A stretch of 64,000 nt of DNA from Albidovulum marisflavi (GCF_025751435.1 NZ_JAOWKY010000001.1:1720001-1784000); one strand, 5' to 3'. Counted from the stretch's first letter, positions 21,601 to 30,445 are shown. Notes: generated by a model from the letters alone, not told the origin. Translations and numbers: made by a program.

Positions 21601-22937
21601 GGATCAGCGTGGACGGCAGCGGCAACGTGACCTTCACCCAGTCCGAGACCTTCGACCACAACGAGGCGGATACCGGTCAGCCCTACACCACGGATCTGCT
21701 GACGCTGTCGGACGGACAGCTCAGCGTGCAGAAGTCGGTGACTGCGACCGACAGTGAAGGCGACACCGCCACGGATTCCGATAGCTTCGACCTTGGTGGC
21801 TACTTCGGTGTCGGGGATGACGGGCCGGCGATCACGGTGAACGACATCACTGGGATCGACTTTGACGACACCTTCCCCGTGGATGGCGTCTGGGCCCACA
21901 GTGCCGGTGCTGACGGGTTCACGTCCCTGTCGATCAACTTCGACAGCTATTCGATCGGCGGTGGCTCAGCCGTCGACGTGGATTCGTCCCTGGGCACGCT
22001 GACGGCACCGAACAGCGGGACCGACTTCGTCTACAACGGCTCGCTGATGGCCGACTTCACCGACGACGGCGTCGCCAATCTCCAGACGGTGAACTTCTCG
22101 CTGACCTTCGAGGATGACGGCACTTACGAGTTCGACCTGACGAAGCCGCCGGGAACGGTCACGACCTTCGACACGACCCAGGGGACGCTGGACGCCGGTG
22201 GACCGGATCCCGTCCGTTCGCTTTTCTTCGGCGGAGACCTGGGCGCGGGGAATGACGACATCGTGTTCTTCGCCGTCGTGCCGACCGCAACGATCGCGAA
22301 TGGCGATGCGGCCATCAACAGCATCCTGGATCTCGTGGAACTTGGAGCGCCGGACCGGGATGAGGCCGAGCTGGAAGGTCTGAATGTTCCGGCCCTGATC
22401 AACGCGGGGACGACGCTGAATGTGTCCTCGTCGGGGATCGGGTTCGCGTCCAACAACGTCAACGGCGCGGACGAAGGGGAAGGAACAGGCGCCTTCGCCG
22501 GAACGACGATCACATCGGGTGACCAAAGCTTTGTCGTGAACCCGGAGATCCTGGTCGACAAGGTCACGGTCCATGTCTCCAACACGGTTGGCGGATACGA
22601 CATGGATGACGAGGATCTTTACATCACCGTCTATTACGCGGACGGGTCGACATCGGGTCCGATGCTGGTGGATGGCCTGAACTACAATGATGTGAAAAAC
22701 CCGGCCGACGACACGTTCTATGTCGAGGCCCCCGGCGACAACAAGATCGACGCGATCCAGCTGACTGTGGGCGTCGGGAGCATGAAGATCCCGGTGATCG
22801 AGTTCGAGGTCGAGAACGAATTCGATCCGCAATCGCTGGATCTGAACTTCACGGCGACGCTGGTTGATGACGACAACGGCGACAATGACAGCAGCTCGGA
22901 CGCGTTCTCGATCCAGATCGACGAGGCCGTCGCCTGA
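18657..22937 (+). CDS. Large acidic repeat protein, type I secretion substrate (DUF5801-like repeats)
   Basis: A 1426-residue, Asp/Gly/Thr-rich, cysteine-poor exoprotein with no Sec signal. Three imperfect repeats of about 200 residues lie at 443-642, 643-849 and 850-1053. Each starts with DDGP and carries FDGD/FDGN, FDHGTNDSGPFSTD or a variant, and DLGGxFGVGDDGP at its end. They resemble the T1SS-143/DUF5801 repeats of bacterial surface adhesins. Classical RTX nonapeptides (GGxGxDxLx) are not obvious. The C-terminus is acidic and ends SIQIDEAVA, probably the export signal. ATG 18657 follows GGAGCTAGGAC. The next two genes encode its presumed exporter. A role in adhesion or biofilm is likely but inferred. 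Confidence 0.85.
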   Translation: MSDHLISVSSEEVHIDETMGLQDGSDLSPPPGEDNDDNDVAVGSIPATLAARLNAITGTYANSSTANLIEAAVSDNEVITVNVGQSYDNLALTDSGGALLNDVDSGLTTTDGHAIHLFTDTTNDNIAYGVDDVTGLLVFVVYLEETASGANVWLALYDSLTQPTNPNSFDEAVDLTNKIYVSAFDEVDFSFDNAPPGDNLFMAFSNNGGAQTIVVTGRDPANESEGENISSGDTANTSGQTSVSLGTNGQQFKAGEGMFVTFVTGMNPDYVAGPAPGPDGAPLSQTEADVEANIDFTGFLAATSAEFLISQVNPGNSSTSVMIQITAFLSDEADPLDEAGVNFVDELHDDTPIVITDVTINGAAATWSYVDAGNHALGVIVEGVVDGDMVQYTTAGDHTRVLIENAQPTSGKGSNISFDLGGFNLTQVASDTEEVGSKMFFEDDGPQADVAADGTEPGAAYLFDGNQASGNFEGDNGTGLPTGDDPRDGSPTSVDVDFSGAFSATTSTGEDDEGASTSTAFSLVLSAATGSTVQFGGADLQSGGTDVVWEEVTAGVAYRGVLDGTSTEVFSLSVNTTTGVVTFSQSMVFDHGTNDSGPFSTDILLLDDNQIAVRQTTTVTDGDLDEASDYADVDLGGNFGVGDDGPTADVTLSGSEPAVKYVFDGDLSGGNFQGNNGTGVPTDDEASDGSPSPNSVSSDFSTAFGGTATTGADGNGSITPSYSLILDVATGTQVQFNDGSSDIGLTSGGINVVWDDDGGSGDYIGILASGPDAGDEVFRISVDGSGNVTFTETLVFDHGTNDSGPFSTDLLTLSDNQISVQKSVTATDSEGDTASDNESVDLGGNFGVGDDGPTADVTVVAFDPATKYTFDGDLTGGNYQGNNGSGLPTGDQAADGSPSPNAVTTSFSGAFGGSGTTGADGNGSVTPSYALVLGAGLLGTQVEFNDGSSDIGLTSNGVNVVWDDDGGSGDFIGLAGAVEVFRISVDGSGNVTFTQSETFDHNEADTGQPYTTDLLTLSDGQLSVQKSVTATDSEGDTATDSDSFDLGGYFGVGDDGPAITVNDITGIDFDDTFPVDGVWAHSAGADGFTSLSINFDSYSIGGGSAVDVDSSLGTLTAPNSGTDFVYNGSLMADFTDDGVANLQTVNFSLTFEDDGTYEFDLTKPPGTVTTFDTTQGTLDAGGPDPVRSLFFGGDLGAGNDDIVFFAVVPTATIANGDAAINSILDLVELGAPDRDEAELEGLNVPALINAGTTLNVSSSGIGFASNNVNGADEGEGTGAFAGTTITSGDQSFVVNPEILVDKVTVHVSNTVGGYDMDDEDLYITVYYADGSTSGPMLVDGLNYNDVKNPADDTFYVEAPGDNKIDAIQLTVGVGSMKIPVIEFEVENEFDPQSLDLNFTATLVDDDNGDNDSSSDAFSIQIDEAVA
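19983..21815 (+). repeat. Three ~200-codon tandem repeats in the exoprotein
   Basis: Units begin at 19983, 20583 and 21204 and end at 21815, each opening with codons for DDGP. The second and third are most alike at the DNA level, for example sharing GGCGACGACGGGCCGACGGC at their starts, which suggests recent duplication. The first is more divergent. Confidence 0.8.
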
Positions 22938-22947
22938 CCGCCTTGCC

Positions 22948-22973
22948 GGGCCCGCCCTTTCTGGGGCGGGTCC
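22948..22973 (+). terminator. Hairpin after the exoprotein gene
   Basis: A 10-bp stem (GGGCCCGCCC pairing with GGGCGGGTCC, one G-T pair) with a 6-base loop, followed by GCCTTTGTTTC. It lies between the exoprotein and its exporter genes and would reduce read-through, setting a high substrate to transporter ratio. Confidence 0.55.
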
Positions 22974-23015
22974 GCCTTTGTTTCTTGCGTATCGCGTTAT
23001 TGGTAGGATGTGCAC

Positions 23016-24737
23016 ATGCCCGAGACATCGAAGGATGCCCGCCTGGACAAGACGATGGGGGCGGTCAGACGACTGTTCCCGGCCCTTGTCGTTCTCAGTT
23101 TCCTTGTCAACCTTCTGCTTTTGGTCAGCGCGCTCTACATGCTTCAGGTCTACGACCGGGTGTTGTCCAGCGGCTCTCTTGATACGTTGGCCTGGCTCAC
23201 AGTCGGGGCGCTTGCGGCGCTGGTGATCTACGGCGTGCTTGAATATGCGCGCAAGGTCATCCTTGGCCGGGCGGCCTACTGGCTTGAGATCGAACTCAGC
23301 GCCCCGGTGATCCGCCGCGCATTGGCCGGGCGGCTCGCGGGCGAGGGCCCGAAGGCCAGCGTCACCGACGTTGCCGACCTGCGGTCCTTCGTCGGCGGCG
23401 ATGCGATGCTGGCCTTTCTGGATGCCCCCTGGTCGCCGATCTTTCTTGCCTTCATCTGGTTGGTGCATCCCGTGCTTGGGATGATCGCCGTCGGTGGTGC
23501 CGTGGTGCTGTTCGTGCTTGCGGTGATCAACGATTTCGTCACGCGCAAGCCGCAACAACAGGTGGGCGCCGAGCTTCGGCGCAGCCATGCAACCGCGCAG
23601 CAATATGTCGACGGCGCCGAGACGGTCAGCCCGCTTGGCATGGCGGAAACTCTGCTATCGCATTGGCAGAACCGGTACGAGGCCGCCCGCTCAGTCCAGA
23701 CGCGGCTTGGCGAGCGGACCTTCGCGATCCTCAGCGGTTCGCGCTCTGTCAGATTGGCTTTGCAGGTGATGATCCTGGGTGCTGGTGCCTACCAGGTTCT
23801 GGCCGGGCAGTTGACCGCTGGCGGAATGGTCGCAGCGGCGATCATCCTGAGCCGCGCGCTCGCGCCGATCGAACGTTCGATCGGGGCGTGGCGGGGCTTC
23901 GTGGCGGCGCGTGCCGCCTATCGGAACCTCAAGGCCGCCTTCGCCCGAAACGACGTGCCCGAAGGTTCGCTGACGCTGCCGCGGCCGGCCGGCAGGCTTT
24001 CGGTCGAGAACGTCTTTTGCCTTGCCCCTCAATCGAGCTCGTTGATCCTTGAGGACATCAACTTTGCGATCGAGCCCGGCCAGGTCTGCGGCGTGGTCGG
24101 CCCTTCGGGGTCGGGCAAGACCAGCCTTTGCCGGTTGCTGGTCGGGGCATGGCGGCCGGTGCGCGGCCACGTTCGCCTGGACGGCGCCGATGTCAGCGCC
24201 TGGAACCCCGAGGAACTGGGCCCCTACCTGGGCTATCTGCCGCAGGAGGTGGAACTTTTCCCCGCCACCGTCGCCCAGAACATCGCCCGGATGCGCGATG
24301 TCGACAGCGAAACCGTGATCATGGCAGCCCGGCTTGCCGGGGTGCACGAGATGATCCTGCGCCTGCCTTCGGGCTACGACACAGACGTCGGGCTGCACGG
24401 TGGTCGCCTGTCGGGCGGCCAGCGCCAGCGGCTGGGCCTTGCCCGCGCGCTGTTCGGGGATCCCGCGCTTGTCGTTCTGGATGAGCCGAACTCAAACCTC
24501 GACAGCAATGGCGAACAGGCGCTCATGGCGGCGATCGGCCATCTGAAGGCGCGCGGCACGACCATCGTCATGGTGACCCACAACGCCGCTGTTCTGCGCG
24601 CCACGGACAAGATCCTGGCGCTAAGGGAGGGCAAGGTCGCTGCCTTCGACGACCGCGACCAGATCTTGCGGATCGGCCGCGGAGAGCAGCCGAAGCCCGG
24701 AGGCAAGAGGGTCGGCAAACTGAGACCAGCGGAGTGA
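23016..24737 (+). CDS. Type I secretion ABC exporter (permease/ATPase)
   Basis: A 573-residue inner-membrane half-transporter of the PrtD/AprD type, without an N-terminal peptidase-like domain. The N-terminal half has about six membrane segments, starting with ALVVLSFLVNLLLLVSALYM. The ATPase half has Walker A GPSGSGKTS (362-370), signature LSGGQRQR (465) and Walker B ALVVLDEPNSNLD, then VTHNAA. ATG 23016 is preceded by GGTAGGA; a GTG six bases upstream is possible. It ends 7 bp before the adaptor gene. With that adaptor and a TolC-like outer-membrane channel encoded elsewhere it should export the preceding repeat protein. Confidence 0.92.
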   Translation: MPETSKDARLDKTMGAVRRLFPALVVLSFLVNLLLLVSALYMLQVYDRVLSSGSLDTLAWLTVGALAALVIYGVLEYARKVILGRAAYWLEIELSAPVIRRALAGRLAGEGPKASVTDVADLRSFVGGDAMLAFLDAPWSPIFLAFIWLVHPVLGMIAVGGAVVLFVLAVINDFVTRKPQQQVGAELRRSHATAQQYVDGAETVSPLGMAETLLSHWQNRYEAARSVQTRLGERTFAILSGSRSVRLALQVMILGAGAYQVLAGQLTAGGMVAAAIILSRALAPIERSIGAWRGFVAARAAYRNLKAAFARNDVPEGSLTLPRPAGRLSVENVFCLAPQSSSLILEDINFAIEPGQVCGVVGPSGSGKTSLCRLLVGAWRPVRGHVRLDGADVSAWNPEELGPYLGYLPQEVELFPATVAQNIARMRDVDSETVIMAARLAGVHEMILRLPSGYDTDVGLHGGRLSGGQRQRLGLARALFGDPALVVLDEPNSNLDSNGEQALMAAIGHLKARGTTIVMVTHNAAVLRATDKILALREGKVAAFDDRDQILRIGRGEQPKPGGKRVGKLRPAE

Positions 24738-24744
24738 CATCGAC

Positions 24745-26256
24745 ATGTTGGAGTATCTGAGTGAACGCTGGAACAGCCTCGCGCTTGAGGCGCGTTGGCA
24801 TGACCTGGCAGCCGACCTTCAGTCGCGCACCGAATGGAGCGCGCGGCTTGATCCGAAGCAGTTCGAAATTGCGCTGGCGGGTGCGATCGGGCTTGCCGCG
24901 CTGGCGCTTTTCGCGCTCGCCATCTGGCTGTGGCAGCGGCGTGTGCCGCGAAGCTTTGCGGGTCGTGCGGGCCTCGGGCGTTTGACGCGCGGCCCACGCT
25001 GGATCGGGTATGCCGCGGCTTTGCTTCTTGCGCTTGGCATCGGCGGCTGGGCCGCGGTGGCGCCGCTGGCCAGCGCTGCCGTCGCGCATGGCGTGGTCAG
25101 TCCCGATGGAAGCCGCAAGACGATCCAGCATCTGGAAGGCGGGATCATTCACCAGATCCACGTTCGGGAAGGCGATGACGTCGAACCTGGGCAGGCGCTT
25201 GTGACGCTGGAAAACATTCAGGCGAGGGCCCGGCACGATGAACTGCTGGAACGTTACTATTACCTGCTTGCGACCGAGGCGCGGCTTGTCGCCGAACAGC
25301 TTGGCAAATCCGAAATCGTGTTCCCCGAGGCGCTGATCACTGCGTCGGACGCCAAGGCGCAGGGCGCCATGACGGGGCAGCGCGACCTTCTGGCAAGCCG
25401 TCTTTCGGCGCGCGCGGGGCGCAACGATATCCTGGCCCAACGCGTCAGGCAGCTTGAGGAACAGAACAACGGCCTGCGCGAGATGATCGCTGCGCGCGAC
25501 GCGCAGCTTGACTTCATCGTGCAGGAAATCACCGCCACCGAACAGCTCTTGAAAGGGGGGCTTTCCACGCAGACCAAGCTTCTTGCGCTGCAGCGCGCGC
25601 GTGAGGAAATCCGCGCCGAGCGCGCGGCCAATCGCGCCCAGATCGCCGGAAACATGGAAAAGATCGGTGAGACAAGGATCCAGATCCTGACCCTGAAGGA
25701 ACAGGAAACCGAGCAGGCCAGCGAACAGTTGACCGAGGTTCGGCGCGCCCTTGGAGAGGTCCGCAGCGAGCTGCCGTCGCGCCGTGATGTGCTTGAACGC
25801 ACCGTCATCCGCTCGCAGATCGCGGGAACCGTGATGAACGTGCGCGTGACGACCGAATCCGGCGTGCTGGAGCCGGGTCAGCCCATCCTCGACATCGTTC
25901 CTGCCGACACAGACCTTGTCATCGATGCCAAGCTTCGACCGGTGGACATAGACAGCGTCCGGCCCGGAATGCACGCGCGGGTCCTGCTGACCGCGTACCG
26001 CCAGCGCAGCCTGCCGCAGATCCATGGTCAGTTGCGCTCGGTCTCGGCCGACCGCATCACCGAGCCCCGCACCGGTGAAGCCTATTTCCTGGCGAAGGTC
26101 GTCGTCGACCCCGATGAACTCTCGGTGTTGCCCGACGTCAAACTGAATCCGGGGATGCCCGCCGACGTGATGATACTGACCGGCGACCGCACGCTTTTCG
26201 AATACCTCGCGCGACCGCTGAGCGAGTCGCTTTGGAGGAGCTTCCGCGAGAAATAG
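24745..26256 (+). CDS. HlyD-family type I secretion periplasmic adaptor
   Basis: A 503-residue membrane-fusion protein. Residues 87-106 form the usual membrane anchor, followed by the lipoyl-like half motif KTIQHLEGGIIHQIHVREGD. A long coiled coil follows (~160-350), then the second half-motif SQIAGTVMNVRVTTESGVLE and a C-terminal beta-barrel. Unusually, about 85 residues precede the anchor and include another hydrophobic segment at 42-63, so the protein may span the membrane twice. It is downstream of the ABC exporter gene and surely its partner. The outer-membrane component is not in this window. Confidence 0.9.
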   Translation: MLEYLSERWNSLALEARWHDLAADLQSRTEWSARLDPKQFEIALAGAIGLAALALFALAIWLWQRRVPRSFAGRAGLGRLTRGPRWIGYAAALLLALGIGGWAAVAPLASAAVAHGVVSPDGSRKTIQHLEGGIIHQIHVREGDDVEPGQALVTLENIQARARHDELLERYYYLLATEARLVAEQLGKSEIVFPEALITASDAKAQGAMTGQRDLLASRLSARAGRNDILAQRVRQLEEQNNGLREMIAARDAQLDFIVQEITATEQLLKGGLSTQTKLLALQRAREEIRAERAANRAQIAGNMEKIGETRIQILTLKEQETEQASEQLTEVRRALGEVRSELPSRRDVLERTVIRSQIAGTVMNVRVTTESGVLEPGQPILDIVPADTDLVIDAKLRPVDIDSVRPGMHARVLLTAYRQRSLPQIHGQLRSVSADRITEPRTGEAYFLAKVVVDPDELSVLPDVKLNPGMPADVMILTGDRTLFEYLARPLSESLWRSFREK

Positions 26257-26312
26257 GAAGAGTCGCGGCGGTTGGTTCATCCCAGACGGCACCGCTGGCC
26301 GCATGGATTCGA

Positions 26313-27953
26313 TCACTCCGCCCCGAAGCGATCCAGCACGTTCTTCGATATTCGCGTGACCTGCGGGTCGCGTCGTAGAAGACCGGCGACCCATTCGCAG
26401 GTGGCTGCGTTGAACACCTCTCCCTGTCCCCGTTTCCAGTGGATCATGACGCCATTGCCTCGGGCGGCCCTGGCCCGCGTCTCGGGCGTGTCGGCGCCGT
26501 CGATCACCTTGGCGCGGAACGCCGCGTCATCCCAGCCGATGTAGCGCGTTTCGCCCCATGTGCCGTGATCGGACTCCACGTTGGCGGCCAGTCCGACGGC
26601 AAGCACCTGGATCGCCGGATCTGCCCCATCCGCCCCGGTGGCAAAGGGGAGCCCGTCCCTGAATACGAGGTCAAGCCCGTCCACCTCGTAGCCGAAGACG
26701 CGTGACCCGGTCCCCAGGGTGTCGCCATATCCCAATCCCGTGCCGGCAAAGGCCCAGTGTTCGGGACGATAGACCGAGTAGCCCGCGCCCCGGCCCGCGC
26801 AGTTGCCAAGACCGGCGTAGACGCCGCGCAGCGCATTAGCGCCGAAGGTCTGGCAGCCTGGGCGGCTGACCGGTGCCGCTTCCCATGCGCCGGTGACGCG
26901 GGCCGCCTGCGAAGTGCCCGCAAGGGGATCCTGGTCGAGAGCGGCGTACTTGTAGCAAACCTGTTGCCGGCCCTCGCCCTCGATCCGCACCTGCCACAGG
27001 AAGTTACCCGCAAAGCGCGCCACCCTGCCGCCGGCATCGACGTAACCGTCGACCGCGTCGCGCATCTCTGCGCTCCAGTATTCGTCGTGACCGACGAAGA
27101 TCAGGCAGCGGTAGCGGTCAATCAGCGACGGGTCCCGGTGCAGGTCGTGCAATGTCGCCATCTCGACGTCGTAGCCCTCTGACTCGGCCCAGCGTGCGAA
27201 GTGCCGTTCGTAGCTTGCCCAACCCGCCGAGGCGAATTTCTTGGAATAACCGTAGGCATAGGCCCATTCCATGTAGGGATAACGAACCATGTCGCCCGGT
27301 CGCGGCGGCCGGTCGGGCAGGGCCCTGGGCGCGCCGTCCGGCAGCTTGCAGAACCCGCGAGTCCATGGTCGATCAAGCGACAGGACGGGTGAGTACGCAT
27401 TGCCCTCCGGTCCCGCTATGCCTTCATAAGCGTTCGATCCACCCCAGCAATTGTAGGCGACCCAGGTGCCGGTGGCGCAGACCATCAGGTAAGGCGCCGC
27501 CGCAAGGTGGGACGCGCGGCGCACAAGGATCAGGTGATGTTCCTCGACCATGTCATCGCCACTGCGGGCGCGAAAGGTGATCAGATATCCTCCGGGGCGC
27601 CAGTCCGCGGGGATCGTCAGGCTATGCTCGACCGGCCAGCCGCAGCCCGTCACCGAGCAATCGGCGGGTGTCGCGTGATGCCGTCCCGGCAGGCCGTCGA
27701 TCTGGTACAGAGGTTCATAGGTTACGCCGTCGCGGCCGATTTCGAGGTCCCAGGTCTCGGCCGTGGTTGAAACGTGCAGTGCGACACGGTCGCCCGGCAT
27801 ATAGGTCATGCGGTCGGAGTATCCCCAGATTTCAAGCACTTCGGCGTTGCGTGCGGGGCCGATGTAGTAATGGTCCAGGATATGGCGCGCGCGGGCCCGG
27901 GTGCGCGGGGTGATCGCGGGGCCGGGCCCTTCGGTGGCGGGATCGATTGTCAT
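26313..27953 (-). CDS. N,N-dimethylformamidase large-subunit-like protein
   Basis: A 546-residue cytoplasmic protein resembling the C-terminal part of the large (beta) subunit of N,N-dimethylformamidase, an amide-hydrolysing mononuclear iron enzyme. Family-like features are the NCWGGSNAYEG segment, the PYMEWAYAYGYSKKF segment and the GHDEYWS motif at 288-294 followed by MRDAVDGYVDAGGRVA. In the Paracoccus enzyme iron is held by two Tyr and one Glu; which residues serve here needs alignment. It is shorter than the ~760-residue DMFase subunit and no small-subunit gene is visible. It starts 5 bp after the CoA-transferase stop, so the two are cotranscribed and may act on one substrate. DMF itself is not implied. 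Confidence 0.75.
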   Translation of the reverse strand: MTIDPATEGPGPAITPRTRARARHILDHYYIGPARNAEVLEIWGYSDRMTYMPGDRVALHVSTTAETWDLEIGRDGVTYEPLYQIDGLPGRHHATPADCSVTGCGWPVEHSLTIPADWRPGGYLITFRARSGDDMVEEHHLILVRRASHLAAAPYLMVCATGTWVAYNCWGGSNAYEGIAGPEGNAYSPVLSLDRPWTRGFCKLPDGAPRALPDRPPRPGDMVRYPYMEWAYAYGYSKKFASAGWASYERHFARWAESEGYDVEMATLHDLHRDPSLIDRYRCLIFVGHDEYWSAEMRDAVDGYVDAGGRVARFAGNFLWQVRIEGEGRQQVCYKYAALDQDPLAGTSQAARVTGAWEAAPVSRPGCQTFGANALRGVYAGLGNCAGRGAGYSVYRPEHWAFAGTGLGYGDTLGTGSRVFGYEVDGLDLVFRDGLPFATGADGADPAIQVLAVGLAANVESDHGTWGETRYIGWDDAAFRAKVIDGADTPETRARAARGNGVMIHWKRGQGEVFNAATCEWVAGLLRRDPQVTRISKNVLDRFGAE

Positions 27954-27958
27954 TCGAA

Positions 27959-30445
27959 CTACTCCGGCAGATAGCGCGACGACCAGCCTTCGGACGCCGA
28001 ACCCGCCTGTATCATGGCGTCCATCTGGTCGCTGTCACAGCCCGCCCGTTGCAGGACCTCGCGCGTATCGGCGCCGTACTTTGGGGCGTGGCCCGGCACG
28101 ATGATCGCCGCGCGTTCCGGTCGCACCGCGTTTGGCGCCACAAGGTCGACCCAGCGGCCCATGGGATGTCGGTCATGACGTACGGCGCGAAAGGTGGCCT
28201 TGCGGATGTCGGGTGGCCCATCGCTTTCCAGCACCAGCGACGCATCCCGGGTCGCGTGGAGCGAGCCGAGCGGAACGATGCCCACCGATCCGCCCGCAAA
28301 GTCCGCGACCCAGTCGGCGATGGGGCGGGTGGCCAGACGCTCGGCCAGCGCCGCCGCCAGTTCGGCGTCGCCCGACATCGTGGCAAGGTCGGCCAGCGCA
28401 GGAATCCGCGCCAGCGCCGCCGCGCGTTCGGTCGGCGCCGCGAAGAACATCCAGCCGTCGGCGGCGCGGTAGCAGCGGTAGAAAGCATCCCAACCCAGGG
28501 CCTCCCGGCCGGAGGGTTCGTTCCAGGGACCGCGACCTGCGAAATCGTACATGAACTGCGCCTGGATCATCTCGCCCGCCGCGGCAAGGGCCGCGCGGGC
28601 CAGGCCGCCGCGTCCCGTCATGCGACGCCGTTCCAACGCCGCACCCAGCGAGACACAGGCGCAAAAGCCCGTCAGGACGTCGATCGTTCCGAAGTGCGCG
28701 TGTTCCTCGGGTGTTTCCATGCCGCCGCCGAAACGCAGCATCACGCCCGTCGCGGCCTGTGCAAGGTCATCGTAGCCAAGATGATCCGACTTCGGCCCCC
28801 GGCGCGGCCCGCCGAACGCATCGAGCTGGACAAGGATCAGCGCCGGATTGATCGCGGCCAGCCGATCCGGAGACAGGCCCAGTGCGTCACGCTGCGCGTC
28901 GGTGCCGTTCATCGTCACGACATCGGCCCCGGCGATCAGCTTGTCCAGCACGCGGCGACCATCCTGGCATGACAGGTCAAGCAATACACTTTCCTTGCCG
29001 CGCTGTGCCTGCAGGCCGAAGACGACGGCGTTCCACGGATCGACCGACGGATCGACAGGCTGGACATGCGTGACTTTTGCCCCGAACCGCGCGAGCGTCG
29101 CGCCGATCGTCGGCCCGGCGATGACGTTCGTCAGGTCCACGACCTTCACGCCGTCAAGCCATCCCGTTTGCGCGCCGGACCCATCCGCTGGCCCGCGTGG
29201 AGCCTCGGCAAGAATTGCGTCAAGCTTCGGGCGCAGGTCATCCGGCACCGGACCCGGCCGCTTGTCCGTCGCGGCGGCATCATCCGCCAGCCAGGCGACA
29301 TTGCCCATCTGCCGCATCCGGCCGTGGCGCGGATCATCGACCTCCAGCACCAGGCCCGCAGCCAGCGCGTGCGGGTCGGCCAGCCATTCGGCAGAGGTCC
29401 GCTGCGCCGTTCCGGGGGCCTTGGCCGCGCCAAACAGCGCCTCCCATTCCGTCGAGGGACGGGTCAGGAACGCCGCTTGCATGGCATCGGCCACGCGCGC
29501 GCGATCGGCGGGACCAACGGGGAAGTTCCGCAAAGCCCAGTCCGCAGGCCATTCCGACCGGTCGAGGTAGGCGTCGAAATCCGGCAGGCTTTCGGCCAAC
29601 GCGTGCAAGCCGAGAACCTCAAGCGCGCGGCGCTGATGGCCCTTGATCGAGCACGACACGACGTAGAAGCCGCGCCCATCGGCACACATGTAGGTACGGT
29701 AGAAAGGATCGAGCAGCGACCAAAGGTCCGCGAAGGCCAGATCCAGCGGCAAGCCTGCCGCCGCGCGCCGGTCTAGTTCAAGCTCTCGCGGGGACTTGTA
29801 GCGGTCAGGGTAGGCTTCGACCTGCTCCGAATTGTAGACCAGTCCCTCGAACAGCGCCGAGGCCAGCGGGACCTCGATATGGTCCCCGCCATTCCGGTCC
29901 CGCGCGCCAAGCGCGAACAGGACCGACATCGCCCCGAACGCGGCGCCGTAGGCGGACGCAAGGCCAAGCGGCGTGAACGACGGGTTGATCCCCATGAGCC
30001 TGCGGTTCAGACCCATGTCGGTGAACTGCCCGGTCCGCGCGGCGATCACCGCCTCCCACGCCGGAAGGTCCGCGAATTCGGGGTCGGCGGATGCGAAACC
30101 CGGAAGCGAAAGCGACACGATCGCAGGGTTCGCCTGCCGCAAGGCAGCGGGGCCAAGTCCCAACCGCTCCATCACGCCGGGGCGGAAATTCTCGATCACA
30201 ACGTCGGATCGTGCAGCGAGGTCCAGCGCCTTTTGCCGCCCGTCGGCCGTCTTGAGGTCCAGCACCACAGAGCGCTTTCCACGCGACAGCATGTCAAAGG
30301 CCGGGTCCTTCCACCTGGGCCCGCCGGGCGGGTCGATCCGGATCACCTCGGCCCCCATGTCGGCAAGGATCATCCCCACCATCGGCCCGGCAAGGAAGTG
30401 TCCGAAGTCAAGCACGCGCAGATGGGACAGGGGGCGGGACGTCAT
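27959..30445 (-). CDS. Tandem-fused family III CoA-transferase (CaiB/BaiF-like)
   Basis: An 828-residue protein made of two complete CaiB/BaiF-type halves (about 1-400 and 415-828). The first begins LRVLDFGHFLAGPMVGMILA and the second VKVVDLTNVIAGPTIGATLA, the same motif repeated. In the second half the catalytic region reads HLGYDDLAQAATG, with the expected Asp at 559. The matching position of the first half is Glu131 in LPAWEAVIAARTG. The fused form replaces the interlocked homodimer. ATG 30445 gives MTSRPLSHLR; the 10-residue upstream extension is less likely. It is cotranscribed with the DMFase-like gene and divergent from an AraC-type activator, so it probably activates a carboxylic acid in an inducible catabolic route of unknown substrate. 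Confidence 0.88.
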   Translation of the reverse strand: MTSRPLSHLRVLDFGHFLAGPMVGMILADMGAEVIRIDPPGGPRWKDPAFDMLSRGKRSVVLDLKTADGRQKALDLAARSDVVIENFRPGVMERLGLGPAALRQANPAIVSLSLPGFASADPEFADLPAWEAVIAARTGQFTDMGLNRRLMGINPSFTPLGLASAYGAAFGAMSVLFALGARDRNGGDHIEVPLASALFEGLVYNSEQVEAYPDRYKSPRELELDRRAAAGLPLDLAFADLWSLLDPFYRTYMCADGRGFYVVSCSIKGHQRRALEVLGLHALAESLPDFDAYLDRSEWPADWALRNFPVGPADRARVADAMQAAFLTRPSTEWEALFGAAKAPGTAQRTSAEWLADPHALAAGLVLEVDDPRHGRMRQMGNVAWLADDAAATDKRPGPVPDDLRPKLDAILAEAPRGPADGSGAQTGWLDGVKVVDLTNVIAGPTIGATLARFGAKVTHVQPVDPSVDPWNAVVFGLQAQRGKESVLLDLSCQDGRRVLDKLIAGADVVTMNGTDAQRDALGLSPDRLAAINPALILVQLDAFGGPRRGPKSDHLGYDDLAQAATGVMLRFGGGMETPEEHAHFGTIDVLTGFCACVSLGAALERRRMTGRGGLARAALAAAGEMIQAQFMYDFAGRGPWNEPSGREALGWDAFYRCYRAADGWMFFAAPTERAAALARIPALADLATMSGDAELAAALAERLATRPIADWVADFAGGSVGIVPLGSLHATRDASLVLESDGPPDIRKATFRAVRHDRHPMGRWVDLVAPNAVRPERAAIIVPGHAPKYGADTREVLQRAGCDSDQMDAMIQAGSASEGWSSRYLPE

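Noticed and set aside
21966-23603. 545-codon minus-strand frame across the exoprotein and exporter
   Set aside because: It spans two real plus-strand genes and the hairpin between them; composition is that of a shadow frame.
24568-26394. 608-codon minus-strand frame opposite the HlyD adaptor
   Set aside because: Overlaps two genes with unmistakable motifs; no motif of its own.
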